From: Pelosinus fermentans JBW45
Lineage (GTDB): Bacteria; Bacillota; Negativicutes; DSM-13327
Length of the DNA: 64,000 nt
Assembly: GCF_000271665.2 (NCBI RefSeq)
Contig: NZ_CP010978.1
Coordinates: 1,892,501 to 1,956,500 of the forward strand
Direction: 5' to 3'
Below the pieces are notes generated by a model. It was not told the DNA's origin and did no database searches. It saw only the letters and a list, made by a program, of their open reading frames with translations. Positions 62,659 to 64,000 of the stretch are shown piece by piece. Made by a program: the position numbers and the translations under genes. Every line of letters starts with the position of its first letter. Position 1 is the stretch's first letter.

Positions 62659-63773
62659 AGGGCATCACCGGTTGTTTTTACCCTCTGTCCTTCTTTCAAT
62701 TTATGAACGCCGGCGCTGACAATCAGGTCGCCTGGCTGCAGTCCAGCCAGTACCTGGATAGTGCCATTACCGAAGGGCCCGGTCTGGATGGAGCGCAGTG
62801 TCAGAATATTGTCGTTCACAACCCAGACGGCGGGCGTATCGCCAGTCTGATAGAGTGCAGACAGTGGAATGGAAAATGCAGTATGGGCAGCGCCGCCGGC
62901 TAAGGAAACGGTGGCCGTCATACCCAGTTTGACAGATGGCGGCGGATTGAGCAGGCTGACGCGCACTTTGAAGGTACGAGTCGTCGGATCTGCCATAGGG
63001 GCGATTTCCCGTACGGAGCCATTCAGTGTCACGTTAGGCAAGGCCCAGAAGGTAATGTGGAGCTGTTCGGCGGCTTTTAGTTCTTCCAGCCGGTTTTCAG
63101 GAACATAGATTTCGATTTCCTGCTCTCCGTCTTGGATAACAGTGACAACCGTCTGGCCGGCGCTGACAACCTGGCCGGCCTCGGCGGTGATTGTGGAGAC
63201 AACCCCTGCTTGATCGGCTTTCAATAAGGTGTAATCCAGCTGATTAGCGCCTTGCGTATACTGGGCCCCTGCCTGTTGCACAGCAGCCGCCGCTGCATCA
63301 TAGGCATTGACATACTGGTCATACTGAGCGCGGCTGATCGCGCCGCTATCCAGTAATTGCCGGTAGCGGTTCAAATTGCTTTCTGCCAGCCTAAGTTGTG
63401 ATTGGGCGGAATATACCTGAGCAGAATTACTGCTTACCGTCTGCTGAATGTCTTTAGCATCAATCTGCATCAGCACATCGCCGGCATTGACTACGCTGCC
63501 TAGCTGCACATTGCGTTTGATGATCTTACCGGTAACTTGGAAGGCCAGCTGGCTTTCCAAGCGGCCGCGTACTTCACCGGCATAGCTATAACCCTGCCCT
63601 GCAGTTACTGGCTGGACGACCTGGGTACGGACCACTGGAAGGCTTTCTGGTATACTGGTTGTTTTTGCAAAATGTGTTTTTGCCATGACTCCGGCCAGTA
63701 GGCATCCTACCACTAAGGCGGCCAGGGCATAATAACGTTTTTTTCGGCTGAGATTCAGTCGCATGTTGAACAT
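62655..63773 (-). CDS. RND periplasmic adaptor (membrane fusion protein)
   Basis: A 372-residue lipid- or helix-anchored adaptor. An N-terminal hydrophobic segment (RYYALAALVVGCLLAGVMA) is followed by the lipoyl halves (GRLESQLAFQVTGKI; LKADQAGVVSTITAEAGQVVSAGQTVV), a coiled-coil hairpin (AQVYSAQSQLRLAESNLNRYRQL) and beta-barrel domains. ATG 63773 follows AAGGAG. It links the RND pump to TolC and is the first gene after a tetR-type regulator. Confidence 0.92.
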   Translation of the reverse strand: MFNMRLNLSRKKRYYALAALVVGCLLAGVMAKTHFAKTTSIPESLPVVRTQVVQPVTAGQGYSYAGEVRGRLESQLAFQVTGKIIKRNVQLGSVVNAGDVLMQIDAKDIQQTVSSNSAQVYSAQSQLRLAESNLNRYRQLLDSGAISRAQYDQYVNAYDAAAAAVQQAGAQYTQGANQLDYTLLKADQAGVVSTITAEAGQVVSAGQTVVTVIQDGEQEIEIYVPENRLEELKAAEQLHITFWALPNVTLNGSVREIAPMADPTTRTFKVRVSLLNPPPSVKLGMTATVSLAGGAAHTAFSIPLSALYQTGDTPAVWVVNDNILTLRSIQTGPFGNGTIQVLAGLQPGDLIVSAGVHKLKEGQRVKTTGDAL

Positions 63774-63818
63774 CGAAACACTCCTTATCGTATATAATCT
63801 GTTTTTTCGGAAGAGAAT

Positions 63819-64000
63819 TTACGGTGCGCGCCGGGCGATGCCAAACAGCAGAATGTCCAATAACTCCGTCAGACATTATTTGCACTAGCCTGGTATCGAC
63901 AGGGCGCAGCTGACCGCTGGTGATGCCCGAATTAATGGCGGCAGCAATTCTCTGCCACTGGCTCTCGCGCAGCTCCATGATGCTGCCCCATTCTTCCGGG
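63819..64000 (-). pseudogene. TetR-type repressor, C-terminal part, frameshifted and cut by window edge
   Basis: The minus-strand frame from the window edge reads PEEWGSIMELRESQWQRIAA (and on to VDTRLVQIMS). A one-base shift at about 63870 continues LTELLDILLFGIARRAP and stops at 63819-63821, the hydrophobic C-terminal helix expected of TetR ligand-binding domains. One base therefore seems missing. Unshifted, the frame runs on into the adaptor gene. It probably controls the pump operon that begins 45 bp downstream. Confidence 0.6.

Overview
The window looks like a chromosomal segment of a diderm, spore-forming Firmicute of the Negativicutes (Sporomusaceae, Pelosinus-like). The basis is a Firmicutes-type tig-clpP-clpX-lonB-lonA-engB order, a spore-coat (CotF-type) protein, a Stickland-type ornithine pathway, Fhs/FolD and NfnAB, together with an outer-membrane TolC/RND efflux system. 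The genus is an inference; no 16S gene is present. Most of the window is A+T-rich; the last ~6 kb (RND/MFP/TolC) is visibly richer in G+C.

Layout. 1-2.2 kb: end of a universal stress protein and a SulP transporter with a 3' frameshift. 2.2-3.0 kb: a probable structured ncRNA and a small unknown protein. 3.2-11.1 kb: an arsenic island (three arsR, a decayed permease, arsC, a CoA-disulfide-reductase/rhodanese fusion, acr3, arsD, arsA). 11.2-13.6 kb: spore-coat-like protein and a KimA-type potassium transporter. 14.1-15.7 kb: a radical SAM/SPASM enzyme followed by a small gene with an Asp-rich N-terminus and nine tandem Cys-Trp-Pro repeats, which looks like an undescribed peptide-modification (RiPP-like) pair. 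15.9-26.7 kb: tRNA-Gly and the protein quality-control island, interrupted by an opposite-strand FtsH-like gene pair. 27-39.7 kb: siroheme decarboxylase pair, lactate permease, polyprenyl synthase, tatAC, UbiD/UbiA pair, folD, fhs, nfnAB.

40-55.6 kb holds the D-ornithine oxidative pathway: ornithine racemase, EamA transporter, 2,4-diaminopentanoate dehydrogenase, amino-acid permease, OrtAB thiolase, OraSE aminomutase and a MutL-like reactivation protein. It is bracketed by two RocR-like sigma-54 activators. The distal one is intact. The proximal one has lost its PAS region and carries substitutions at two conserved AAA+ positions. Two sigma-54 promoters (before orr and before ord) have TTTGCA/TGCAAA palindromes upstream. 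A cobalamin riboswitch with terminators is transcribed away from the pathway toward the degenerate activator; the pathway's mutase needs adenosylcobalamin.

55.7-64 kb: a fossil nfnB 3' end, tRNA-Lys, a CynX/NimT-type MFS transporter, and an efflux operon (TetR fragment, MFP, RND, truncated Usp, TolC). A dispersed two-hairpin repeat occurs at least four times and in three cases provides the stop codon or C-terminal residues of the gene it abuts. Three genes (SulP, the CWP-repeat gene, TetR) each appear to miss a single base, so either sequence error or recent decay must be considered.
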